In this document: positions 25,518-35,735 of the stretch, piece after piece
Layout of the letters: each line of letters starts with the position of its first letter
Position numbering within the stretch: the stretch's first letter is position 1
Source of the DNA: Eutreptiella sp. 'Long Island Sound 2002'
Lineage: Eukaryota > Euglenozoa > Euglenophyceae > Eutreptiales > Eutreptiaceae
Direction: 5' to 3'
NCBI GenBank assembly: GCA_964036045.1
Contig: OZ038382.1
Coordinates: forward strand, 114,002,587 to 114,066,586
Length of the DNA: 64,000 bases
Program-made: the position numbers and the translations under genes
The notes under the pieces: generated by a model
The model's input: the letters and a program-made list of their open reading frames with translations, nothing else
Databases searched by the model: none
Told to the model about the DNA's origin: nothing

Positions 25518-25690
25518 AAGCTTTTTTTTTAGATGCGAAATCTTAATTTTTAGCACTTATCTTATTTTTTAGCATAAAAAAAAAGATTTCGCGCTAAAAA
25601 AAAGATTCCGCGCTAAAAAAAAAGATTCCGCGCTAAAAAAAAAGATTCCGTGCTAAAAAAAAAGATTCCGCGCTAAAAAAAAAGATTTTT
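25518..25690. repeat. Left subterminal A/T-run repeat array
   Basis: Starts TTTTTTTTAGATGCGAAATC, then five to six copies of a 20-bp unit CTAAAAAAAAAGATTCCGCG with slight variants. The same core is found in inverse orientation at 30750-31010. Likely terminal or subterminal repeats of the transposon. Confidence 0.8.
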
Positions 25691-25929
25691 ACATGATCAT
25701 CATGTATGTCTCAAAAAGTTGCACGGGGGGGGGTTACAAGGAGTGCTACTGCATCAAGCCAACCCCTGCCCATGTTCACAACTTCATACAGTAGGGGAAC
25801 CTGGGTTTCGGGACTGACCCAATATGCACCCAGTGGCCCTCTTTCCTTGTTGCCTGCTGCATGCGGTGAGGAGGTACCCTATGCAGGGATGTCATGAATG
25901 TGGAAGGTTTTGGGTGCATTACGCAGAAC

Positions 25930-26200
25930 TTGTGTTTCACAACAGGGGTGTCCCTTTGGAGCTGGGGGGCCTATGCAGAGAGTTCATCGGAGAGGATCAC
26001 AGGTAATGTCTGAATGTTGTAAAGTAGGGTACTCAGCCACCTTGGCCAGAGCCCATGTGCACAATGTCATCTGCTCAGAGAACAGGGGTTTCCCTTCGCT
26101 GGGGGACCTATGCAGAGAGGTCATTTGAACGGATCATAGGTAATGCCTGGATTTTGTGAAGTAGGGCACTCAACCATGTTGGCCAGAGCCCAGGGGCACA
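25930..26200 (+). repeat. Imperfect ~136-bp tandem duplication
   Basis: The phrase GTAGGG-ACTCA-CCA-TTGGCCAGAGCCCA occurs at about 26024 and 26160, with the preceding CCTATGCAGAGAG at about 25970 and 26106. It lies in the 5' non-coding part of the MULE-like element. Confidence 0.65.
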
Positions 26201-26639
26201 ATTTCAAGTCTCAGCGGAACCGACGTCTCAAGATCGAGGAAGGGACTACATGCTGGTAGCTGGAACAAATGTCTCACTCCTACCCCCCTGCCCCCCTTTC
26301 CTTCTTGCCTTTCACACCCATGCTTGACAATTTGCTGCACTGATTGCCCCCCTTTCACTCCAGTGTCCACAGCCCATGCCTGACAAGTGTGTTTGTGGGG
26401 CAGATGCAACTGTGTCAGTGGCCGAACTGGGCGACGCTCTCCAGCGTGCTGCTGTTGCAATGTACCCACGGTGCCCAACTATTGGCACAACATGTTTCCA
26501 CATCATCCTGAAAGGTCCCCGGCCTGCTGAACCGACGCTGAGTGTAGCTGCTGAAGACCCACCGCGTCCCCCCACTGTCCCCCCAGCCCTGCCACTGGTC
26601 AAGGCCCTGGTCAAGCCCCTTCCGGTTCGCTAGACAACG

Positions 26640-27679
26640 GTTCCACTGCGGGTTCGGCAAACAACAATTCCACCGAGGCCACCGTTGAAGACCCAGATGT
26701 AGAGTTTGCACCTTTGCACCGACAAGTCTTCGCAACTCAGAAGCTAGCCAGGGATGCCGCTCGCACAGTGGATGGGCGTTTTGTGTCCATTCCTGGTCGG
26801 CAAAACATGTACGCATGTTCTTGTGAGGGTTGTGACACCAAGCGGTACGTGCGACATGACCAGGTGGCTGGGCGGTGGACCATCAAACAAATCGGCCTTT
26901 GTGAGCATGGGACAAATTCGTCATACTTGGAGGGTACGTCTCTCCATTTGCCGTTGCCCATGACCCTTAAGCTCAAGGATCTTTTGCAAGGCAATTGTCC
27001 ACAACGGGCTCTGGCTTTGATGCGGGAAGCATTCCATGGTGACCTTGTGGTAGGCAAAATGTCGGCAAAGTGGATCGCCAATTGGAATGCACGGCGGGCC
27101 CCCCCGCCCCCTAGTACCAAGGCAGAGCTTGAGAAATGGATCAACGAGCTGGAAGAGGAGCGAATTGATGACAACTCGCCGTATTGCTTCAAGGAATCCG
27201 TTGCAGATGACGGATCCACCTTCTTGACTTGCTTGTCGACGCCGAACCTGATTCGAAACGCCCGCAGGGGCCGTGGGGAGGATTTCTTGTCCATCGACGG
27301 GCAGTTCTCCATCACGGTAGAGGGCTTCACCATGCAAGTCCTGGGTACGTGTGACGTCGCACACCATTTGTTGCCCATCGCTGTTTGCATAGCAACATCA
27401 GAGCGGAAAGCAGTCACCGCACCGTTCTTGAAGGCAGTGCACGAGGAGGTGCAAAAGGATGGGTCCCCTTGGTGCCCAACAAAGGGGATGGCGGATCATG
27501 CTGGTGCCTTTCGGGATGTGCTCGCCGCAGAGTTCCCCGGGATGATGGTGGCCGACTGTTATTTCCATGTTGCGAAGATTGTTCGCGATAAGGCAACCCT
27601 TTTGGGATCTTTTTACCCTGCCGTCATGGCAACGGTACAAGAATTGGCCAATTTGAAGAAGAGGCCACAGTCCCATTGA
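26640..27679 (+). CDS. MULE transposase (C-terminally incomplete)
   Basis: The frame is open through 26624-27679; the N-terminus is not fixed because no convincing ATG is seen and an exon could lie upstream. N-terminal part: a Cys/His-containing DNA-binding-like region (CSCEGCDTKRYVRHD, then GLCEHG). Central part: MULE core with first Asp in FLSIDGQFSIT (about 27291), second Asp in KGMADHAGAFRDV (about 27496) and the family C-x2-H in VADCYFHVAK (about 27560), which matches the MULE pattern. The third catalytic Glu and the C-terminal domain are missing: the frame stops 33 residues later at TGA 27677. Either an intron begins near here or the copy is truncated. It would act in the nucleus at the element ends. 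Confidence 0.72.
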
Positions 27680-27740
27680 CGGAGATGCGACCCACACCAG
27701 GTTTGTGTTGTTTGTGCCGGTATTCGAGACCCTAGGATGT

Positions 27741-27960
27741 ATGGCAAGCATCAGACGAAGAATAATTCTTTGTATGCCAGCAGGGCCGGATAGGTGCAGA
27801 AATCGGGACCCCGGGACCTATGGCAAGCATGAGACTAAAAAGCAAAACTTCCTAGTATGCCAGCAAGGGCGGATAGGTGCAGAAATTTGGACTGCGGGAC
27901 CTATGGCAAGCATCAGACTAAAAGGCAAAAAATCTTGGTATGCCAACAGCCTACAAGCCC
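27741..27960 (+). repeat. ~80-bp tandem repeat between transposase and protease
   Basis: ATGGCAAGCATCAGAC or a close variant at 27741, 27820 and 27903 (spacings 79 and 83), with GCCAGCA-GG-CGGATAGGTGCAGAAAT shared between. The repeats are open in the protease frame but look non-conserved, and may mark an intron or spacer. Confidence 0.8.
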
Positions 27961-29726
27961 CATCCCTTTCTCTGCATGACAAAGGACGGCCTCAACGTGC
28001 CCAAAAGCAAGGACAAAAACGATCCGTTGTGGCTGCAAGCGCGCCCGTGTCCTACCCGCATGACAACGAGTGGTTGCAGGATAAGCATGTGATCACCTTC
28101 TTGGCAGAGCGGGCGTACCTCAACGTTGTGGACGAGCCGCTGGCATGGAACTACCTTGTGCGGGCCATTATGCGGCACCGGGAAATGACGGAGGCCAATG
28201 CCAGGAAGTCCAATTGGTTGCAGCGGCGCCACTTCATGTTGGTGAATTCTGAGGCCCATGACGTAGAGCGTGGTTCGCAGCAGGGCTGTCATTGGTTTGT
28301 GGTTGCCTTTGACGGCCGTAAGGTCCGGCAGGCGGGCTTTATTGTGTTTGCATGGGATCCCAAAGCCACCAATGAGTACATGTCCAGTTTCTTGGACTCT
28401 TGTAAGGAGAATGATATTGAAGTGCGAGCCAAAGCACTCGGGCATCAGCCCGTAGGCGACAATTGGACCTGTGGGTACCACTCCCTTGGCTATATATGCC
28501 TCTTGGCACGCACTGAAATAGGGACAGATCTAGGAGCATTGGTATTGCCACCGATGGCTGCCGATTTCGTCGGGCAGGTCCAGGCATGCTTGAGGGAGGC
28601 AGCGATGACTAGTTCTGATACGGTAGATGAAACGTTGTCCGGAGTAACAGGTGCCGTTGCCTCGGTCCGCGTGAACACCCAACTGTGGCTTGCGGAAATG
28701 CATGGAGTCCCCCAAACATTTCATTGGGTACAAGTCAAAGTGGTGGGCAGAAAGTGCCAAGGATTGGTCCCTTTGGAATATGTCCGGCCACCTTACGCGA
28801 AGGTTCGGGCACCGTTGAAGCATTTGTTTGCCACGATGACAGCACAAATGCAGCGCATTTGTGGAAAGAGACCCAAAACGAACCACCCGTCCCCTGCCCA
28901 AGCCGCACAACCCAGCCCATCCACTCCCTCCGCATTGGAACATGCCCCTGCCCAAGTCTCAGAACCCAGCCCACCCCCTTCCCCTTCCCTGGAGCATGCT
29001 TCTGCCCCAGTCACAGAACCCAGCCCATCCCCTTCCCCTCCCCTGGAGCATGGCCCTGCACAAGTTCCAAAACCCAGCCCATCCCCCTCCTCTCCGTTGC
29101 ACGGTCCATCAGTCAAGTCAGTGCCTAAGGATTTGCATCGCAAAGCCTCAAAGGGCGACAAAGTGTGTGCAGTGTTCACTCACCACTTGCGTACAGGGGA
29201 CAAGGGTTTTTTGCATTGGGGTAAGGTGCTCGCGGTGGAGGGCTCTGAGTGCACGATCAAGTGGCAGACTGATAAGAAACCCAGTTCTCATTCCATTGCA
29301 GATGTGTTTCTTACTGAGGCAGCTGCATGGGCTGCTTTTCATAGCATTCCAAGTTCTGATAGTGCATCAGAGGCCCCTTTGTATCCAGACTCCGACCACG
29401 AAGCTACAGGCCCAAAAACGTCCCTGCGCTCAGCTGCACAGGTGAATACCCAGCCAGGGACATCGCAAAGTCGTGAAGCCTTGTACATCAACAAGAAACG
29501 TTTTGAGGTGCCCGAGGGGTACACTGGTAACCTGCGCCACGACCAACAGAAATGTGATGAGTTCTGGAAGGTCATTGTACATGACAGGCGCAAGTCTTCT
29601 GAGATCCGCCTTTCACCTGCGAACCAGGCACGCGCAGAGGCCGTTGAGAAATTGACGGGCCAGAAGTTTTCCAGAGAGCAGCGTGTCTTTCTGCGGGTGT
29701 GTGGTCAGTACATGGAAGAAGAATGA
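27960..29726 (+). CDS. C48/Ulp1-like cysteine protease of the MULE
   Basis: The frame is open from 27705, but the first 85 codons are tandem repeat, so the true start or exon start is probably near 27960. The protease core has the expected order: His in GCHWFVVAF (28290), Asp in FAWDPK (about 28354) and Cys in DNWTCGYHSLGYI (28469), as in SENP/Ulp1 peptidases, with a Gln-containing HQPVGDN before the Cys. A long Pro/Ser/Glu linker of near-identical 21-residue repeats (EHAPAQVSEPSP type, about 28890-29100) follows, then a C-terminal domain resembling a small beta fold (KASKGDKVCAVFTHH to TIKWQTDKK) and a basic end. Its role in transposition is unknown; in other MULEs such proteases are captured host genes. 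Confidence 0.65.
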   Translation, partial: PSLSLHDKGRPQRAQKQGQKRSVVAASAPVSYPHDNEWLQDKHVITFLAERAYLNVVDEPLAWNYLVRAIMRHREMTEANARKSNWLQRRHFMLVNSEAHDVERGSQQGCHWFVVAFDGRKVRQAGFIVFAWDPKATNEYMSSFLDSCKENDIEVRAKALGHQPVGDNWTCGYHSLGYICLLARTEIGTDLGALVLPPMAADFVGQVQACLREAAMTSSDTVDETLSGVTGAVASVRVNTQLWLAEMHGVPQTFHWVQVKVVGRKCQGLVPLEYVRPPYAKVRAPLKHLFATMTAQMQRICGKRPKTNHPSPAQAAQPSPSTPSALEHAPAQVSEPSPPPSPSLEHASAPVTEPSPSPSPPLEHGPAQVPKPSPSPSSPLHGPSVKSVPKDLHRKASKGDKVCAVFTHHLRTGDKGFLHWGKVLAVEGSECTIKWQTDKKPSSHSIADVFLTEAAAWAAFHSIPSSDSASEAPLYPDSDHEATGPKTSLRSAAQVNTQPGTSQSREALYINKKRFEVPEGYTGNLRHDQQKCDEFWKVIVHDRRKSSEIRLSPANQARAEAVEKLTGQKFSREQRVFLRVCGQYMEEE

Positions 29727-29834
29727 CAGTGATCCCCACTGTTTGCCTGTCCACACAAGCAGTGTGTCGTGGTTGCTGAGTGGGGACCTCTTTTCAGACG
29801 CAGAGTGATCCAGCCAGGTTTTTTCTGCTCATTT

Positions 29835-30270
29835 CTTCTGCACTGCAAAGTGCCACCCACCTTCCTGTACATTGCTGCAGTGTCTGACAGCCATAGTCAT
29901 CAACTCCTGGGACATTTGCATCCCAACACATCCGTTCCTGCATTGTATGCTCATTTTCTGGAGCTTTGGCAGTCTGCCCAGTCAGTCCCCAGTTCCAGAT
30001 TCCTTGCTCAGATTTTGTTCACAGGGAGGTTTTTTCACAGTTTTTTTTTGCGCATTTCTTCTGCAGTGCATTGTGCCACCCACGTGCCTGTGCTGCAGTG
30101 TCTGCCAGCCATAGTGATCAACTCCTGAGAACCCTGCATTCAACACTTCCGTTCCTGCATTATATGCTCATTTTTTGCAGCCTTTGTTGTCTGCCCAGTC
30201 AGTCCCAACGTTCAGATTCCTTGCTCAAACTTTGTTTAGAGGCATTATTCGGTGCACAAAGCCGAGTGGC
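29835..30270 (+). repeat. ~221-bp tandem duplication in the MULE 3' region
   Basis: TTCTTCTGCA-TGCA--GTGCCACCCAC starts at 29835 and 30056, and TTCCTGCATT-TATGCTCATTTT recurs at about 29934 and 30155. Two copies, clearly diverged. The ORFs over them are not convincing. Confidence 0.8.
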
Positions 30271-30749
30271 ATTGCCTCGTAGAGGTTGTTTTCAACCACT
30301 ACTCAGTGGGTGCACAATTTTGCCCATAATTTCATGCTCAAGTTTTGCTCGTTTCAAATATCTTCAGGTGCACACAGGGAGGGATGCTGCTTCTGTATTT
30401 GTTTGGCATTTCCAAAAATCCACGGCATTTTAGCCCTTCTCCACAAGGAAGGCGTCTTGTGCATCAGTTGCACAGTGGCATGTCCCGACGCCATCAAGTG
30501 GGTTACATCATCTTCACGTAATGTAGTGTGTACTGCAAAAGCACGTTCTGCAAGTGCTCAGCCATCTGCTCCGGTCTTGTTGGCATTCTTTACCGTTATT
30601 TGCTTTGTGCCCTGTTTTGCAGGGTTCGCCTCAGGAATGTGGATGATTCGTCCGGTGGGGTGCCCCTAGGAACTGCATTTCTGCCTCCCCTCCCCACCCC
30701 TGGCTTTGTGTTCTCTTAGTTTTACCAAAATCTCACTTTTTACCTGGCC

Positions 30750-31010
30750 ATCTAAAAAAAAAGATTCTGCTTTTTTGACGTTTTTAAACATGCGAATGAC
30801 TTTTTTTTTAGATTTTGGGTTTTGTTGGAATCTTATTTTTTAGTAGGGAATCTTTTTTTTTGGATGCGAAATCTTTTTTTTTAGATGCGAAATCTTTTCT
30901 TTTAGATGTTTTTGCTCATTTTTTAGCTGTTTTGACTTAAATTTTAGTACTTTTCTTAAATTTTAGCGCATCTAAAAAAAAGATTTCGCATCTAAAAAAA
31001 AAGATTATCC
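30750..31010. repeat. Right subterminal A/T-run repeat array
   Basis: Several copies of T-run-AGATGCGAAATC and its complement, ending GATTTCGCATCTAAAAAAAA at about 30980-31003, followed by ATCCCGGGGC and a G run. Inverse to the left array at 25518-25690. Confidence 0.8.
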
Positions 31011-31132
31011 CGGGGCGGGGGGGGGGTAAGGGCCTTGTATATCTGTATACAGCTGTATATAGATGAGCTCTCACCCGCTAACCCCCTGATCCCCTCAATC
31101 GCACTAGCGTCCAGGACTTGAAAAGGCGAATG

Positions 31133-31150
31133 CCTGCTCTGACGCGTTGC
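31133..31150 (+). repeat. 18-bp direct repeat, right copy
   Basis: CCTGCTCTGACGCGTTGC, identical to 24276-24293. The left flank of the first copy and the right flank of this one would make an uninterrupted locus if the 6.84 kb between were inserted. Confidence 0.6.
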
Positions 31151-32250
31151 ATCACTGCTTCAATTCCTGGGCATGTTGGCATTTCCCGTCGCCTCACTTG
31201 TTCAAACAGTGTGCCTCTCCAGTGTTCCATGGGGTGCAGTCAGCATAAACCATAGCTGCTTGTCTTGAAAGCGACATTGCTGATGCCTTGGGGAAAAAGA
31301 GGGGTGCTGTATTCAAAATCGGTGTCAATTCTGAAAATGACATTTTAGAACAAACGAGCACTCAATGGATACACATGGCAAAGTTTGATTGAACATAAAT
31401 CTTTGTCACTTTGCATGAGTTGCCAAATGATGGTGTGGCGCCAGTGCTATGCTTCTTTTCTTCTGTGCATATCTCTGTACATGCAAAATACATTCATTTT
31501 CTTGACCTTTCCACCAGCACTGGGGGAAGGTGTAGTGCGTGCTGACAGGACTTTTCATTTATAAGGAGATTCAAGGCCATAAGGATGTCAAGTGGTCCTA
31601 TATTTTTTTTAAATGTGGATTATTTTTTTCAGAGGTTTTATTTTTGTTTTAGCCGAAAAAAATGGTCTGCCGTAAAACAAATACCCAGATCTTTTTTTTT
31701 CTGCGCGGAATATTTTTTTCGCACCAATGCCACAAATTTTAGAAGTGGTGAAAAAAAATGTCTTGGGCGATTCACTGGGTACCTGTGGGGGAGTGTGTTT
31801 TGTGGGTTGAAGGCAGGGTGCACGAGTTAGGTGCAGGGACCCCGTGACGGCAAGGGTTATGTAGGCACTTTGATTTTGAACCCCCCCCCGCCCGGCTTCC
31901 ATGTTGGTAGTAGGTAAGTAGCCAATTTGATTTTGACCCACACAGTGCAACTATTTGGGTGTCTGGCCGTAGTAGAAACCCATACTTTGTGGTACTTTGG
32001 GCATCATTGTTGTTTGGTAGTAGGTTGTGATGCATTGGGGAAATGGCATTTTTGGCTTTTCACGCTGTTTCACCCGTTTCCACTTTTTTGCTCATTCCCA
32101 CTACATCCACTCTTTTTCTAGCTCCATTTCTCCCCACCATGGGGACCGCGAGAAGGCAGGGGTGATGTAGCCAATGAGCTCAATTGTGGGCCTTCAACCT
32201 TCTGGTGGTATTGAAAAAACCAGGACAATATCGTTAACTTTCCAGTGCTA
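31151..32250. other. Non-coding AT-rich spacer
   Basis: Short ORFs only, many T runs (31600-31760). No gene or RNA recognised. Confidence 0.45.
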
Positions 32251-32925
32251 TTGAGGACAACCGGTTCACAACATGGGAGGCCACTCGAGTTGGGGCGATG
32301 GATTGCCACGATTTGGCGTGGCATCTTTAGTTGGGGATATGGGCTCTTACGCTTTGGTGTGGGCCTTTCTGTAGGGGCGATGGACGTCCACACTGCGGTC
32401 TGGCCCTTTGAGTTTGGATGATGGACCCCCACACTTCGGTGTGGCCTTTTGAGTTGGGGTGATGGACTCTCAAGCTTCGGTGTGGCCCTTTTGAGTCGGG
32501 GCTATGAACTCCCACACTTTGGCGTGGCGTTTTGAGATGGGGTGATAGACTCCCATGCTTTGGTTTGTTATTTGAGTTGGAGATATGGACTCCCACCGTT
32601 TGGTGTGGCGTTTTGAGTTTGGGAGATGGACTACCACGCTTCGGTGTGGCTTTATGAGTTGGAGTGATGGAATCTCACGCTGCAGTGTGGCCCTTTTGGT
32701 GTTGGGTTGATGGACTCCCAGACTGCAATGTGGCCTTTCAAGTTGGCGTGCCGATTCGCACCCTTTGGCGTGGGCATTTGCGTCGGGGTGATAGATTACT
32801 ACGTTTTGATGTGGCTTTTTGAGCTGGGGATATGGACCCGCACGCTTTGGCATGGCTTTCGAAGCTGGAGTTAAGGATTACCACGCTTCGATGTGGCCTT
32901 TTGATTTGGGGTTATGGATTTCTTT
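32250..32925. repeat. 41-bp tandem array
   Basis: About 15 diverged copies with the core ATGGACTCCCACACTTTGG, then TGTGGC-TTTTGAGTTGGGG. ATGGAC occurs at 32380, 32421 and 32462, a spacing of exactly 41. Because 41 is not a multiple of three, reading frames rotate from copy to copy, so the reverse-strand ORFs here are not genes. Confidence 0.88.
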
Positions 32926-33394
32926 TTGCGGATGCGGGGGGCCACATTCTGCCGCGCACTTGTCTATGCATCCCCGGAGTGTTGCCCACGCCGTATGGTG
33001 GTGAGCACACACATCATCCAAATGCGCATTGTCAACACATTCTCATTTATGTATGACATCATGCGTGGGGTTGAAAGGATCTGTTAGAATCAACACTGCC
33101 ACCCCCAAGGCCTTTTGAAGACCACTACCGCCCTTTGCGGAATTCATCCCTCACTTCACATGTGCTCCTATCCACAGTACGCCACAATGCTATGTGGCAC
33201 TTAAAACTCTATACCTCAAGGCCCACAGGAGAAGTGCCCGGAAGCATTTTGCGCTTTTAATAAGCGGTTTGGACATGAAGGCAAATGTTGCGCAACACGG
33301 CATTTGGGTCAATTGCATCGCAATTGTTAGTAGGCGGCGCTACGTTGAGGGTCCATGGTAGTATGGTGTCAGCGTAACACTACGTTTTGTTGTC
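32926..33394. other. Spacer with no recognised feature
   Basis: Nothing supported beyond short ORFs. Confidence 0.4.
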
Positions 33395-33757
33395 ATGTGT
33401 GCGCACTATGATGTAAGGGGGTTGTTTACTAGCCTACTGAACCATAGTGTGCAATTCTTTCCTATTGGTACCCTACCCTATACAAGTGTGTGGGTGTGTA
33501 GGGCAAATGGCGAGCTACGTATTGCGGCACTAGAAACTGCTTTGCAGCAGGTTTATGCTGACATCTCCCCCTGCACCACAACGGCATGCGATGGTTTTTT
33601 CAAGCTTGTGCTCTCTAACCCAACGGCCCTAAAGAGACTTTCTGCTGCTACCCTGGCCCTCAAAGATGCTGCGGTAACACCAAAGGAAGCAGCAACTGAA
33701 TCTAAAACAAACAGTCAAATGGATAATGACGCTGGGTTCGCAACCCTGGATGTGTGA
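33395..33757 (+). CDS. Possible exon or small hypothetical protein
   Basis: 120 codons. The last 80 residues, from ANGELRIAALETALQQVY to MDNDAGFATLDV, have the composition of a folded helical protein with an acidic tail. A TGTGTGTAG acceptor-like site precedes them (about 33499), so only the second half may be exon. No family recognised. It may belong with the weak exon signals at 34098-35061. Confidence 0.3.
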   Translation: MCAHYDVRGLFTSLLNHSVQFFPIGTLPYTSVWVCRANGELRIAALETALQQVYADISPCTTTACDGFFKLVLSNPTALKRLSAATLALKDAAVTPKEAATESKTNSQMDNDAGFATLDV

Positions 33758-34458
33758 TGTTTCCGTATGGCAAAGGTTGCAAGCACGGCAGCCGGAAACG
33801 TCGGCTATCGTTTTGTGTCCAAACTAGGGTACAACCCTCGCCAAGGTTTACATGAACAACAATGCTGTGCTATGGTAGAATCTCCTAGTTGTTGAGTACG
33901 CGTCAGGGCTTATCAAGTACCATTAGACTGCGGTGTCAACCTTGACTTTGACTAGGAAACATCGCATACAAATAGTGAAATGTATTGTCGGCATGGAAGT
34001 ACTCTTGTGCTACGTGGCTGCCCGGAACCGCAATATTGCACAACGTGTGAAGGTTGACTGGTTTATGTTCATTTTTCTTCGTGTTATTGGGACATAGGTG
34101 ACCGGAACACAATTCTTTGAGCTGTTCCTCTTAAATCCATTCAGCTTATATCATCCTACGGACCGATCTCTTCCCCATTGTACTTGGCGCACCAACACCT
34201 CGTTCTCTCTTCAGGTCGTAGACGGTGCCCCATTGTCGTTGGGCACTCTCATTACCTGCAAGGGTGCACCACAAATAAATTGCATTGTGCATCATTTTCC
34301 GGTTTCTTTCTGGACATTTTGCTCTACGGTGCCTTATGCCGGCCATGGGATTCTGCATTGCTGCCGTCTTAGTGCTTGACAGCGATGCCGATCAAGTGTG
34401 CCGGAGCACTGCATCCCAAAAGCATGCATTGTCATAGTGTAGGCTTTGTTTTGTGCAG

Positions 34459-34548
34459 TTTTTCGGTCTACCTAAGTACTCCGAGGTGTGGATTCCCAAC
34501 ACTTTCGTGCAAGGCCACAAAGAACAATTATTTACCCTAGTGGTTTAA
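34459..34548 (+). CDS. Possible terminal exon (29 codons)
   Basis: Begins after an acceptor-like TTTGTTTTGTGCAG (ends 34458) and reads a protein-like segment containing GLPKYSEVWIPNTFVQG to a TAA at 34546-34548. Other acceptor-like sites in this region are CTCTCTTCAG (about 34215) and CTTGTTTTGTAG (about 34726). I do not recognise the protein, and the gene model is speculative. Confidence 0.2.
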   Translation, partial: FFGLPKYSEVWIPNTFVQGHKEQLFTLVV

Positions 34549-34731
34549 ATCAGCGTGACGAGATGCAGGGTGTGCAACAAGATCAATTAGTGCCCGTCAC
34601 ATCCAACTACAACATGGCAATAGGTGGTATAGTTTGCTTTTCTTTGTTGCTGAGCTTTGTTCTTCACAGTCCACTTAAGAAGAAGTAAGATTCAGAAGTA
34701 CAGCTAACCCGCACTTGTTTTGTAGCTGCCT

Positions 34732-35061
34732 TTGCCGGTGCCCCTGGTGAAAGTGCGACATACAAGCGTCACAGCCTCTAGCCCCCTGTTGCATGAAGGC
34801 TCTGTGCAATGGCCCGTGCCAATGCCCAATGCTCATTGCGATCATGAGAAGCTAATGACAGCTACAAATGCATACATACATCGCGGGGGGCACAATGGCT
34901 GTGGTAAGGTAAAATGCATTTACGGTTGTGTGAAGCGTTGTTCATCAAATCTATTATTGTTAATATTAGAATATTCCATGTCCATCACTTTGCGGCGTAG
35001 GCCAACATGCGAAGGAGATTACTGTGATTATGACAAGTATAGCATTAAAAAATTACGGTGA
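34732..35061 (+). CDS. Small cysteine-containing hypothetical ORF
   Basis: 109 codons, preceded by an acceptor-like CTTGTTTTGTAG. Contains a Cys cluster CGKVKCIYGCVKRC and a C-terminal EGDYCDYDKYSIKKLR. No family match; it could be an exon of the same speculative gene or chance. Confidence 0.2.
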   Translation: MPVPLVKVRHTSVTASSPLLHEGSVQWPVPMPNAHCDHEKLMTATNAYIHRGGHNGCGKVKCIYGCVKRCSSNLLLLILEYSMSITLRRRPTCEGDYCDYDKYSIKKLR

Positions 35062-35735
35062 TAGTGACACGTTAGCCACCTGCTCCATTTTTACGCAGCT
35101 CAACGTGCACCCCCCTTTTCCGGCCCTCCGGCATGTGTGGCCCTATTGTGTGCGGTGGTAGGAGTATGGCCCTTCCCATATGGGTTAGGTAGTCACTGCA
35201 CGCTATTTCAATGCCCTTGAGGCTCCATAAGCCGAGGAATCCAAGTTGCAATACAGTCCCTGAAGGGGGGCGATTGTGCTTGGAAGGGTGGACTTTATGG
35301 TCCCTCTAGCAACGGTATCGCCGCACTCCACTCCAAAACCCACATGAAAGCCCTTGTGTGGGTTTTTGTTTGCAGAAGGCTCCATTAGGCATTACGGTCC
35401 CCAGAGCGACCCTTTGGCGATTGGAAGAGTCGATCTTACGGTCACGGGCGTGACGCTATTATCACTCAACCCCCAAAAGTCCACTATCATCTCGCCCACT
35501 TCTCTCACATTTTCTCTGCCGAGTTTTCCCTCCTATCCCTCACCCTTTGTCATTTCATTTCAGGACACTTCCCAACCATCCGACGGTACCCACAGCGGAG
35601 CCGAACCCGGTTCGCCACCTGCACGACACGTCCACCTAACCCTCCATATCTTGCACTTGAACCGTAACATGAAGTAAACAAAGCATATGGTAGGCAAAGG
35701 GACGACGTAATATTGGGAAAGCATAGGGTGGGAGC
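35062..35735. other. Spacer before the outer LTR
   Basis: No supported gene. A CATTTCAG and a GTTTGCAG acceptor-like motif occur (about 35562 and 35376), without a convincing exon. Confidence 0.4.

Larger units (their letters stand above)
25515..31012 (+). mobile_element. Mutator-like (MULE) DNA transposon, degenerate
   Basis: About 5.5 kb. Near both ends lie T-run/A-run blocks containing AGATGCGAAATC or its complement (25518-25690 and 30750-31010), inverted relative to each other, each next to a long G run. Between them are a MULE-type transposase ORF (ending 27679) and a C48/Ulp1-like protease ORF (ending 29726), both on the + strand. MULEs that carry an Ulp1-like protease are known from plants and other eukaryotes. 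Exact termini and a 9-11-bp target duplication cannot be fixed by eye. The transposase lacks its third acidic residue region, so the copy looks inactive unless it is spliced. Confidence 0.6.

Noticed and set aside
24159-25532. 457-codon GC-rich ORF in the frame overlapping 24294-25318
   Set aside because: Random-looking composition; the other frame has the repeated SS-D/E-DEPP modules, and GC-rich DNA readily stays open.
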